From positions 15,931,254-15,995,253 of the forward strand of contig JAQFVV010006197.1 of assembly GCA_028023455.1 (NCBI GenBank): a stretch of 64,000 nucleotides of DNA, written 5' to 3'. The notes under the pieces were generated by a model that was given only the letters and a program-made list of their open reading frames with translations, ran no database searches and was not told the DNA's origin. Positions 48,950-59,429 of this stretch are shown piece after piece. The translations under genes were made by a program, and so were the position numbers. The DNA comes from Epiperipatus broadwayi (Eukaryota > Onychophora > Udeonychophora > Euonychophora > Peripatidae). The number at the start of each line of letters is the position of its first letter. Positions within the stretch are counted from its first letter, which is position 1.

Positions 48950-50105
48950 ACAACAGTCTATGAAAGAAATAGATGAGGAGATAAGAGCAGAAAGTATAAA
49001 CAGAACTGTAAATCTTTCAAATGATTAAAAAAAGACAGTAAAAAAAAAAAAGCAAGAGGAGCATGAAGATAGGTTAGAAAAAGTAACTTTGTAAGTAGTA
49101 GAAAATAAAAATGATCAACCAATGATAAAGTTGCAAGAAAATGTGAATGAATTAACTATAAAGTATCTGAATGTTATGACCGAGAAAATAGTTTTTGAGA
49201 ATAGTCAAAATAAATTTAAGGAATCAATTGAGGCAGGATCAGCAAGCCTTGCAAACCATAGTGATAAAGTGATGAATGATTCCAAATCTGTGATGATTAT
49301 AGTATAAACAAAGAAAAACCTGAAATGTTGGAATTTAATACCAGTGATTATGGAGAAATTAGATTAATGAGTTCTAAAATTTAAAGTGTTCAGAGGACAA
49401 ACTGACTAACAAGGCACTTAATTAGCTTAAAAAGATATTTTAATAATATAATGACAGAAGAAAGAAATATGACCATTGCATGCAGCTGATGCCCAAGCAT
49501 GGTGGGATTCCTTGTTTCACCAACCTAATACATTTCAGAATTATAGAGAAGCACTGGTGAATAACTTCTGAATAGAACAACAGGAATCTACCAGGTATCA
49601 AATAATGTAGGAGAAATTCCATGCTGAAAGTGCAGAGGGTTATTCTTGGTTCTTTAGGAAACAAGTAGCCAAGCTAAGAACATCGGATGTATGTGAATTG
49701 ACTGAGAGTCAGATTAGAAGAATATTTCAGCATAATCTCTTTTTCAAAACCAAGCAAATGATTTTAAGTACTGATTAAAAACCATCAAGCAGGTGACAAA
49801 TTTTCTAAGTATAGTAGATTATGAGTCACTACAACCAACCCAATAAGCAATGGTAGAAGGCTGGGGACCATGCTCAAATAAATGCACTGGAAGTGTAGAA
49901 AAAAAGAATAAACAGCAATGCCAGACCATGGAAAAAAAGCACAAGGTATCAATTATTTGAAGATTCAAAATCAGGCAAATGGATTCAAAGAAACAAACAG
50001 TGATATTCAGATCAAGGTTAGCTCTGGAGATGTGTCTCAAAGCGTGCCATCCAAAACAAGTTGTAGCTACATTCCCATTGTTAAAATAAAAAAAAGAAAG
50101 TGATA
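48950..50105 (+). pseudogene. Retrotransposon gag-like remnant
   Basis: In the plus frame starting near 49479, with two internal stops, the translation reads AADAQAWWDSLFHQPNTFQ, YREALVNNF, EKFHAESAEGYSWF and RKQVAKLRTSDVCEL. The spacing of tryptophans and phenylalanines (AWW..L, ...F..F) resembles the capsid region of LTR-retrotransposon gag proteins. An upstream open piece (49122-49307, same frame) is charged and may be coiled coil. A lysine-rich piece (49918-50103) follows. No protease, RT, integrase or LTR pair was found, so this is a decayed fragment whose family is not fixed. The assignment is by pattern only. Confidence 0.4.
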
Positions 50106-51220
50106 GATTTTTTGCCATCTCAAATAGAAGAACCACTCAAGAAATATTAAAAGATAAATAGTAACTTCTTGTGTATAAATAAGGCTTTGAAATGATGTTG
50201 ACTATGAATCTATAAAAAAATAAATTATATATATATATTTTGAAAAAATGCTATATATTCAAACCATTTAATGTTGAAACTCGACAGTTTTGATGAAAGC
50301 ATTTGCATCAGATTCTGAGAATCATGTGAATAATATACGTAGGTAGTGTTGTAATGCGTATTGATGGATGGATATCTATTCAGAATTATAGTGATAGATG
50401 TGTTCATTTGCCTTGGATTTTTTGTGTTAGATGAAAAAATCACCTACACTGATTTTGTAAAAAAAAGAAATGGATTTTTTTTGCCTTGGTAGATAGGTTT
50501 TCAATAGAATAATCGATGATTCTGGTATTAGTATAACATGTAATTATTAATGAGTCTAAAAATACTTGTGTTGTAGAACAACACAGGGAAGGGGGGGGGA
50601 GAGAAGCAATTCTCTAATAATATATTTTTTAAGATATACTTTGGAAAATTCATTCTTGTCTCAACTTGTGCATGATAGACTACTCAGAGGAAGTGTTAGA
50701 GCAGAACTATTCATATATTCTGCCAGTGATTTCAGAAAATGACACCAATGCTAGAAATTAATGGTGTGGCCATTTAGGTTTTGATACCTGCAAATATAAA
50801 CTTTGCAAGAATGACAATAGTTAATTTCAATAGAATTATAAAAGAAAAAAGCATGATCTTTTATCATTTTCTTCTTTTGACAGGAGAGTATTATAATGAT
50901 AGAATTGAACTCTGAATCTAGAATCATTCTGCATTATAAATTGTTCAACTTTACAAAAAAATAATAACAATAATTTTAAATTTTAGACTGCAAGGAATTG
51001 TCCACAAATGTGAGTATGCTCATGCATAAATGATTCAATAGTTATTTTAAAAAATTGAAATTTGATAAATTCCTAATAATAGTTTTTTTTTTAATCACAA
51101 GCAAAAGCAAAAAAAAATTACTTTGTTGTTTTTCCTACAAGAATTTTGGAAGTGTAAAATAATAAGAAATACAATTTGCATTTGAATCTGCATTTCAAAT
51201 ATAAATGTTAATCTATTAGG

Positions 51221-51649
51221 TAGTGCCACTCAATGCAAGTCAGAGTAAGAAATGGTGATCATGTGACGTTTAGTGGTTTAATACCAATCCTGCCTAATAG
51301 GAGAAGGAAGGCGATGGTTATTAAAGAACCAAAGACACTAAAATGTATATGTACTGAACTGAGTTCAAACTTATATGATTATATAAGCTAATGAGCTTGG
51401 ATTGAAAACATTATTGTGTTTTCAATTTTAGACTCATAGTTTTGTAGTTAAGTAGAGATAAAAGATGGCTGATGGAGGGTTGCACCTAAGATTTAGGTAC
51501 AGTGCTTTCAGACTTAATGCTCCTCACTGATGAAAACTACAAGCTAGAAACTAGTCTGGGGGTATTGGATGAGAAGGCACTAGATAGGTATTTTATGCAC
51601 AAGCCTTCTGGCTTTCATTGATTACTCTGACTTGCACTGAGTGGCACTA
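51221..51649. mobile_element. Short element with 28 bp inverted ends and an internal hammerhead core
   Basis: TAGTGCCACTCAATGCAAGT... (51221-51248) is matched in reverse complement at 51622-51649, with one mismatch in 28. The 429-bp segment has no ORF. The phrase ATGGTGATCATGTGA occurs just inside the left end (about 51253) and again beyond the right end (about 51701), so the true element may extend further right. Confidence 0.6.
51510..51570 (+). ncRNA. Hammerhead ribozyme-like core, family 2
   Basis: CTGATGA at 51527-51533, a stem II candidate AACT-ACA-AGCT (one mismatch), GAAA at 51547-51550, then C-TA-GTC, which supplies a minimal stem III and a GUC cleavage triplet. The bases UCCUCA just before the first box pair with UGGGGG just after GUC (six pairs including wobbles) as stem I. 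All three catalytic segments are intact in order, which fits the small type I hammerheads described in animal repeats. Confidence 0.6.
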
Positions 51650-51852
51650 CTGTATGGAGAGTTTTGCCTGTTTTAATAACAGTTATGAGCAAGCATAAGA
51701 GATGGTGATCATGTGATGGGAGGTTATGAAATAAGTATTTTTATTATTCAAATAAAAAAATAACTTTAAATAAAGAATTTATTTATCATATTAAAATAAA
51801 AATCTTAATTAGACCAAAAAAAGACTAAATAATGACTTTTAAAAAAAAAAAA

Positions 51853-53729
51853 GGTTGTTTTCTCATCCTCGGTGTTCGCCTTAAGATGTCGCTACTTCTA
51901 GGTAAATTCCTAGAAATATACCGTTTCACGGGCCTTCACCCAACCAAAGAGGTATTTTTCGACGTTATAAACACAGAAAAGTCCTCATGTTATGTTCGAC
52001 GGAGGAGGCGGCGACAGAAGCCAACACAAAGATTTTCATGATAAAACACAGAAAGAGTTCCCGACGGTTGCCGGTTATGGCTTTTTTTCTATGCTAAAAG
52101 CAAAGAGAAAGAAATGCTTTGATTGGCTGCTGTAGTAGTCGATTTTGTTCATCATTTTCTCATAATAGTAGAATATCTATTCTCTCTGTAGTTTCGGGTG
52201 AGAGTGTGTGTATTTGAAGCAGTCGTAGTTTTTTTAAATTTGATAAGACGTCTATTTTTTTTAATGTGTTGTAACTTACTTTACTGTTGTAAGTTTAGTA
52301 ATAATGTCCTGAAGTTTCCATTACAAAGGGGTTACTCTCAAAAATTGCTTTTAAAGGTGCGAAAGGGAAAAAAAAAAGGATCATGCGAAAAGTACCGTTT
52401 TCGCGAGAATTCGTCCATGACCAGTTACTTTTGCTATATATATACGCACAAACAAAAACAACCCACTGTCTAATTAATAGGAATTACTTGTCCGAAAAAT
52501 AAAATTAGTCGGGTATTATTTTTTTTTTGTTTTGTTACATTTATTATTTCAAAATAAGATTAGTTTTTATATCTACACACTAACAAAAACAACCCAGTTC
52601 CTGCTTAATTACTGTCTTTAAAAAAAAAAAGCAAATTCAACGGGGTTTGATTTTTTTCAATGGAGTCTTTGAATTACGGTTTGTTTGTTTTTATATATAG
52701 ACAAGATTTACCAAAAAAAAAAAAAAAAAAAGAAACCCACTATCTGATTAATTACTGTCAAAAAAAACGCAAATTAGTTGGCTATCATTTTTAAATTTAG
52801 TATTTCAATAACAGTACCCTTTTTATATAGACAGTCTTAACAAAAACAACCCACTTTCTGATTCATTAGTCCCCCCCCCCCAAAAAAAAAAGAAAATGGA
52901 AATTAGTCGGGTGTCATTTTTCAATCGAGTCTTTTAATGACGGTCTTTACTAATAGTAGTCGGGTATCAATTCTAAATTGTAGTATATAAATTACATTAC
53001 TTTAGATAGATTTAGAATTACGTCTTGCTTTTTTAATCAAATGATTGATTTACTTTTGACCAAAAATACCGTAACTTTAAAAAAAGACACACATAAAGTC
53101 CAAAAAAAAAAATGAGAAAAAGCCCCGTAACTTTAATGACACACACACACAAACTCAAAAACAATCTAAGATTAATAAACATTGACTTATTACGTCTTGC
53201 TTTTGAATCAAATTATTGATTTACTCTTGCAAAAAAAATATCGTAACTTTAAAAAGACATACCTAAAGTCCAAAAAAAAAAATTCGAAAAAGCCCCGTAA
53301 CTTTAAAGACACACACACAAACTCAAAAACAAGATAAGATTAATAAACATTTACTTATTACGTCTTGCTTTTGAATCAATTTATTGATTTACTCTTGCAA
53401 AAAAAAAAAAAAAAAAAGACCGTAACTTTAAAAAGACACACGTAAAGTCAAAAAAAAAAAAAAATAAATTAGAAAAACACCATAACTTTAAAGACACACA
53501 CACACACAAACTCAAAAACAAGATAAGATTAATAAACATTTACAAAAATGAAAAAAACTAACATCATATAATAGTGTTAGTTAGTAGAATATTTTATTAC
53601 AAATCTAAGAAATCAGATCTTTTTAGATCAAATCGATCATTTAGGTCTGGCCCAGAATCGTCATATGTATATGTTTTTGATTAGCATCAACGCCATCTTA
53701 AGGCGAACACCAAGGATGAGAATACAACC
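51853..53729. mobile_element. Non-autonomous TIR element, 1.9 kb
   Basis: The terminal 36 bp (51853-51888, starting GGTTGTTTTCTCATCC) are repeated in reverse complement at 53694-53729 with two mismatches. The flanks are A runs on both sides, so a target duplication cannot be read. The left third is GC-richer with no meaningful ORF (51832-52041 and 52198-52473 have no domains). The right two thirds are A-rich tandem repeats. The layout resembles the element at 21230-24048. Confidence 0.75.
53008..53547. repeat. Three tandem units of about 170 bp inside the TIR element
   Basis: ATTACGTCTTGCTTTT recurs at about 53020, 53189 and 53358. Each unit continues with ATTGATTTACTCTTG, CCGTAACTTTAAA, GACACACACACA and AAGATTAATAAACATT. 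Units differ in lengths of A and CA runs. An earlier, looser repeat (ACAAAAACAACCCAC... with TTAGTCGGGT) covers about 52450-52960. Confidence 0.85.
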
Positions 53730-55410
53730 AAAAAAATAATGTAATTATATTTGCCTGGATAAAGAGATATTGATAATGTGGTGGGGATTGGAAGGTCAAC
53801 TTAAATTAGAGTTAGTTAAAAAAAAAATTTCTTGGAATGAAAAGGCAAAAAAAAAAAAAAAAAAAGGTAACTAGGAAAAATCTAATTTATTAGCAATGGA
53901 TTTGAGATTTATACTGACTGTAACTATAAAATTAGTCATTATGTATGCACAATTATAATGTGGTGGTGGACTATAAAACAGAAAATTATTTGCTAAATGA
54001 TGCCACCAGTTTTCTCTATACTGTGCTTCATAAAAAAACAAACAGATGGTTGGCTAACTTTTTAAAATATATCTGCTTGATTCTTTAAACCATGTAACCT
54101 GTCAATATCAACAAATTGCTGCCGAGGAATTCCAATGCCAAAGAATTTGAGTTAATAAACTGACCCTTAGCCACTAATCATCATTGATGAATAGCTCAAA
54201 CACCTATTTTTAAAATATGACTTTAAAAAAAAAAGTGTAAACTTTTTTATTACTAAGAAGATGGTGGTAAAACTTGCAGCTTGGAAACTATATGAACTAC
54301 AATTAAAATTAAGGGATATTTATTTTAACTAAATTTTCTTGTTTAAAAAGAAGAAAAAAATAGTGTGATTATATGTTATATCTGAAGTTAAAAAGAAATC
54401 CACAATAAGATATTTTTATATATCTTTAGTGTGAAGATATTATTTATTTTATATATATATATATATGTTTGATGTTTAGTAGTATTGTTTGTATTAATTC
54501 ATTTTCAAAAGTTACTAGTTAATATTATTAGAATATACACTCATTAAATTCATATTTTGTAAATAGTAATCACATTTAATACTCTGTTTATATACATATT
54601 TGTTCAATTAACATAATAACTATATTTAATATTTTTGTTTTATATTTTATTATTTTAAATAACATATTGGGTTATATTTGTTAGTGTTTTGTGTGATTTT
54701 TTTTTAATAATAAATATAAATAATTAAAACATATATGCCATGCAATTTTGGTCTGGCATGTAAACAATACAACTGTGAAGGTGAATGAATGGCAGCTCAT
54801 CCAAAATAGTCTTTCCATAGAAAAGTGGCATCCATATCTACTAGTTAAGCTATACTTGTATGTGAATAAGATATGACTGATTACCAAAACTAGATAAAAA
54901 TAAAATTACATTTTATGATGTGATAACATTAAATTGAGCACCAGAAGTAACTATTGGGATACCAACCCAACTTATGGATTTGAATTAATGAGCCCATTTC
55001 TTACTACAATAAATCATTTCTAATCTAATAAAGAATAATTATTTATGTTCAAATAGATAGTTACAGTAGTGCATCTAATAAGATTAGAACTAGACATAAT
55101 TGCCATAATGATAATTTTCACCACCAAGCTTCAAAGCTGGTAAAAGACAGTCTTGTTTATAGATTTCTTATGATTATAGTTAATCATATTATATAAATCC
55201 TTCCAGTGGATAGAAATCTAATAATTTTTTTAAAAATCATAAACATATAAAAAAATTTTGCAAGAAAATTTTACATTATACATATTTTAAACTTTAAAAA
55301 TTTGACTTTTGGTTTTTTCCTATATTTATGCCAATCCACACACAAATGATTTAACAATAATACTATTATGCTAAATAATTATTATTATTAATTTTTTTCT
55401 AGTAATTAAC

Positions 55411-55528
55411 CTCTATTTTTTTCTTTATAGGATCTTCTTCAATTTCAGTTTTAGTTAATTTAGATAATCCTAAATCTTTACTTGACTGCCACACACAAGC
55501 AGGAGTTGATGGAAGAATCAATGGAACT
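55411..55528 (-). CDS. WRN: WRN-like RecQ helicase, linker exon before HRDC
   Basis: Candidate exon of 118 bp. The acceptor is TTTCTTTCAG (ending 55529) and the donor GTTAAT (from 55410), a weaker donor than in the other exons. After one base completing the previous codon, it gives 39 open codons starting VPLILPSTPACVWQSSKD and ending in a charged EIEEDPIKKKIE. The sequence sits where the poorly conserved linker between RQC and HRDC lies in WRN, so it gives no strong family match. The case rests on splice sites, an open frame and an exact phase match to the HRDC exon downstream. The RQC and helicase exons were not found between 55529 and 64000 and probably lie outside the window. Confidence 0.62.
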
Positions 55529-56379
55529 CTGAAAGAAACAACAACATTATTTAAACAACATTAAAAAAATAATCAAACTGTGCTTGGAAAATTATATAGT
55601 ACTTGAGCATCGGAAGTGATAGATTGACTACAGTACTGAAATATTTAGTTTTCAAAACATCAACATCTCTGCAGTAAACCACATAGGTCATTTAGATAAT
55701 GATTAATAATCATTAAAAATTCAAAAAATTCAACTAAAATATTAAACTTTTGTTAGGAATAATATAAATAAATACAAAACATAAATTGTTACTGAAAAAG
55801 AAAATAAAGAATAATATTCACAGTGATTAATAGTTTAAAAAAATATATGTTTAAATTTAAAAATAATAAATTAAAATGTAAAAAAAAAACAAAAAACAAC
55901 AATTAAATAAAATGAACTATTTATATTTAAAAAGAAATAATTAATTATCTTAGTTTCTAGAGTAGCATGCTGATTCAATTCCTAAATTGGAAAAAAATAA
56001 ATAAATGAGAGGGAGGAGGAAGATTGCCCATTTAACATGAAATTGCTATAATGTCCATAAAATTAAGCCACAAGAAGGTACTTACTAAAACTCCCAATAT
56101 GGATGAATCTCATAATTCCAATTATGCCTTTCTCCAAATAAGAAAATTCTTAAAATTCTAGTAATAGAAAGAAAAACTTTTTTTCCATAAATTGGGGCGA
56201 ACAATGATAATAAATTCATTTTCCTAAAAGACTACTCCCCAATATATATAAGCTGGGGTAATGATTTTATTAGCTTTTTTTCTCAGTTGTCTGATAATTC
56301 TTAATGAAATATCAATTAAGTGCATTTGAAGATAGAAGAAATGTGTATGTGAAAGATTTTTTTATTTTATAGACTTCTA

Positions 56380-58338
56380 TAAACATGATAGACAAAAGTA
56401 AATTATGGCCTCCAGGTGGTTACAAAATCACCAGCCAAGGTAGTAATTGACAGCTGAAGACAGAGAGCACTAAAAATCCATGATTGTCAATCCAAGCTTC
56501 ATTCGATGACAACTTTTTAATTAGGTATTTAAAACTGGACATCATTTTCAAGTGCTGTCTAATATTAAATGGAATTCTATTAGAATTTATAAAATTAGAA
56601 GAAAACGTGAAGAGACAATTGATTTAAAAAGCTGACATGAATTTTATTACAAAGGTACAAATATTGAAAGCATCAGCAGAGTGAGAATCATTATAAATAA
56701 TAAAATGAAAAAACAACACTGTAGAGATTGGTGATATATTAGATAAGATGATAAGACTAGTTATTAAACTTGATGGAAATATCAAATGTTGATCATTTAG
56801 ACTTTATGCCTCAACAAGTTATACAAAATACTTTTGTTCAGAGAAAACATTTTAAAAATTATCAGACTTTAATGCCAGAATTGGTAAACAATTGATAGAT
56901 GAATGTGCAATGGATAAATTAGCTTTATGGACCCAGGAATGAAAAGACATATATGTGGCAAGTTTGCAAAAAAAAAAAAACAACCCTGTATGCTATGAAT
57001 TTTTCATTTGAAGAAAAATTCTAAATGAAAATGAACATAAAAACATTCAAATAAAGATGCAGTAGAATTTAATTACATTTTAGCTAAGAGAAAATATGTG
57101 TTTCAAGAGACTAGTGAGAGGAAATATATGTGTTAATGCAAAATAAGTTATATTCTTAATCTCCAGAATGACTCTAATGAATTTAAATTAGAATTTGTAT
57201 ATCATTTTAAAATATTAACAGATTTTGAAGATGGTTTGTACTTTATGAAATTCAATAAGAAGATATCTAAAATTCTAATAAGAACCATAAATAAGACAGC
57301 TGTTCAAAAAAGCAGCAATATACCAAAAAATTTTCTATTGAGACAAGACAATGAATTAAGAAAAAAAGAAATATGAAAATTTTAAAAATAATTCATTAAG
57401 AAGAATTGAATATCTACAGTTTTGTAAAATACGAAAATAATAAGAAAAATGGAATTATTATTAAAAAAAGGGATAACATTATGAAAGGTGTGAAAGAATT
57501 CTATAAAAGAAGAACAAAATATTTCCTAAAATTACTATATCCGAATTACCAAATATTTTAAAAAAGAAGGCAAGTCTTACAATTAAATCTACAAAAAAGA
57601 GAAAAGATTCAGAAAATCTATTATTGATATTTTAAAAGAAGTAGATAAAGAAATAGAAAATGTTAAATATCTAAATGATAAAGATATACCAGATGACTGA
57701 AAGAATACAATAATAATACTGACATTTAAAAAAAGTGATATTAGAAATTTATAGATCTATCAGTCTTCTACTAATTCTAAACAAAATCTTTGTCAAGATA
57801 ATTGTAACTAGACTACAGCAAACTTTGGATTCTAACCAACCAAAAGTATAAGCTGAATTTAAGAGGTTTTAATGTGGGAGATCATATCCAAGTATTGAGA
57901 GAAATTATAGAAAAGACCAGTGAATATGAATTGCCATTATACTCTGAATTTGTAAATTATAATTAGGCATTTTAGTTTATAAGCATTTCCATGGTGATTA
58001 AAGCTATCGATTATCAATATATAAAATCAGGATATTGTTATATTCTGAAAAATATTTTATTAAAATGCAACAGCAGTGATTATATTATATAGTGATAACA
58101 AGAAAAGCATGTACAATAGTTATGACTCAATTTATTCAAAACTTTTTATAGGAATTTTATAAGAAGTATTTTATGAATTTAAAGGAGGAACTAAGATAAA
58201 AAAAAAAGGAAGATTATTTAAGTTGAGATTTTACAGCCAATATAATAATTTTTGCAGAACAATGCTTCAGAAAATATTACAAGAGGTATGAGATGAAAAG
58301 TAAGAAAATGGAACTAAAAATGACAAATGCTAAAAAAG
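56380..58338 (+). pseudogene. RTE-type retrotransposon, copy D, 5' part, decayed
   Basis: The plus strand parallels copy A from its start (ATGATAGACAAAAGTAAATT, compare 7756 on the minus strand) through the endonuclease (TTTAATGCCAGAATTGGTAAACA, encoding FNARIGKQ, about 56870) and the RT (AAAGATATACCAGATGACTGAAAGAAT near 57680, encoding KDIPDD then a stop). It ends with the VDVKKT/LMFN segment at about 58330-58338. Frames are broken throughout. It runs opposite to the host gene, unlike copies A-C. The element resumes at 62048 after the PLE insertion. Confidence 0.72.
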
Positions 58339-58352
58339 ACTAATGTTCAATG

Positions 58353-58580
58353 TGTTTTCCTGAAGGTTTGTGATAAAGGTGTTCTAGTTGTATTATTATA
58401 TTGGATTATTTCCATCATCTATTATAAGTATTGAATGTCTTGAAAAAAATTTAACTTTATTTAAATATTCCAAATACATTCAGCTGTTAGTAATAGCACA
58501 TGAAACAGGTTAGTCTTTGCACAATGTTTTGAGAGGTATTATTCTCCCCTCTTCTTAGGTGTTGCTGTCCTGGCCTGACA
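58353..58580 (-). repeat. PLE pseudo-LTR piece, inverted
   Basis: Reverse complement of the pseudo-LTR text at about 59186-59412 (CTGTTAGTAATAGCACA, AATATTCCAAATACATTCA). It begins directly at the left target duplication. Confidence 0.85.
58504..58573 (-). ncRNA. Hammerhead-like segment in PLE pseudo-LTR (inverted copy)
   Basis: The minus strand reads GGACAGCAACAC-CTAAGA (one base lost from CUGAAGA), AGAGG...CCTCT (a clear five-pair stem II), then CAAAAC (GAAAC changed), then CTAACCTGTT, which pairs with ACAG upstream as stem I. Confidence 0.4.
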
Positions 58581-58985
58581 ATAAAATACAAGAACTCCTC
58601 ACAGCAGGCCAATACAGAAAATTGGCCTAAAATCCGATACCGAGTACGGCAACAAAGTTACAAGCATTACTCAGACAGCATCACAGGTACTTCACTGATT
58701 TAGAAAAAAGTAAAATAACATCATATTTCAGCAAGATTCCTCATCTTTATGGTCTACCTAAAATCCATAAGGATCATGTTCTATTAAGATCTGTTGTTAG
58801 TTCTAGAGATTCTCCTTGCCAAAATTTGGCAAGATTTCTTTTCAAAGTTCTAAGTCCTTTGTCAGGGATTCTAGACACTTTATAGAATCAATCAAGAACA
58901 TGAAAATAGAAAAAACTGACTTACTGGTAAGCTTTGATGTGGAAAGTTTATTTACCAATGTACCATGTAAAGAGCATTGTGTGAT
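58581..58985 (+). pseudogene. PLE reverse transcriptase fragment, first tandem copy
   Basis: Translation in broken frames gives NKIQELLTAGQYRK, then [29 protein letters not shown] and [13 protein letters not shown], matching the RT of the second copy (60150-60530) residue for residue with small changes. After FTNVPCKEH the text jumps to pseudo-LTR sequence at about 58990, so the RT catalytic half and the GIY-YIG part are deleted. The upstream part is missing as well. The open piece 58816-59040 crosses the junction. Confidence 0.78.
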
Positions 58986-59096
58986 AATTATACATAATGT
59001 ACGGAAACTACTAATCAACTTTGCTCTTAGGAAAAAATAAAGAAATCAGGAGGAACCTCATAGATAAGTATATGAAATTTCTACTGACTGTTGCCT

Positions 59097-59180
59097 TTGG
59101 CAGGATGGCTCAGTTGGTTACAGCGTTACCTTAAAATTCAATATTCAAGAATCTAAGGGTCCAGATTCGATTCCCATGCT
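59097..59180 (+). other. tRNA-like segment in PLE pseudo-LTR (left)
   Basis: GGCAGGATGGCTCAGTTGG resembles a tRNA 5' end with an A box (TGGCTCAGTTGG), and AGATTCGATTCCC about 50 bases later is a near-consensus B box. The second pseudo-LTR has the same segment with mutations. It could act as an internal RNA polymerase III promoter or be a captured SINE head; both are inference. Confidence 0.6.
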
Positions 59181-59189
59181 TGTACTGTA

Positions 59190-59263
59190 GAACAGGCCAG
59201 CAACACCTGAAGAAAAAGAGAGAATAATACCTATCACAAATAGTTTGCATATATTAACCTGTT
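59190..59263 (+). ncRNA. Hammerhead-like segment in PLE pseudo-LTR (left)
   Basis: AACAGG (stem I) ... CTGAAGA (the first box, CUGANGA with N=A, at 59207-59213), a decayed stem II around GAGAATAATA, CAAA in place of GAAA, then AACCTGTT closing stem I. Comparison of the three copies gives a family form with CUGAAGA, an AGAGG/CCUCU stem II and GAAAC. Confidence 0.45.
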
Positions 59264-59429
59264 TGATGTGCTATTACTAACAGTTGAATGTATTTGGAAT
59301 ATTTAAATAAAGTTAAATTTTTCTAAAGACATTTAATACTCATATTAGATGATGGAAATAGTCCAATATAAAAATCCAACTAGAGTACCATCATCACAAA
59401 CCTTAAGGAAAACACTAAGTACTCGATAC

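Larger units (their letters stand above)
47877..55410 (-). other. WRN-like intron, 7.5 kb
   Basis: Holds a gag-like remnant, an inverted-repeat element with a hammerhead core and a 1.9 kb TIR element (listed separately). The rest (47950-48400, 53740-55400) is AT-rich without recognised genes. Confidence 0.65.
58995..59410 (+). repeat. PLE pseudo-LTR, left (internal)
   Basis: Direct repeat of about 61650-62033. Shared landmarks are CAACTTTGCTCTTAGGAAAAA, the tRNA-like segment, the hammerhead-like segment and CTATTACTAACAGTTGAATG. Confidence 0.85.

Noticed and set aside
59097-59180. Functional tRNA gene
   Set aside because: The A and B boxes are visible, but there is no paired acceptor stem or clean anticodon arm, and the segment is repeated within the PLE pseudo-LTRs.
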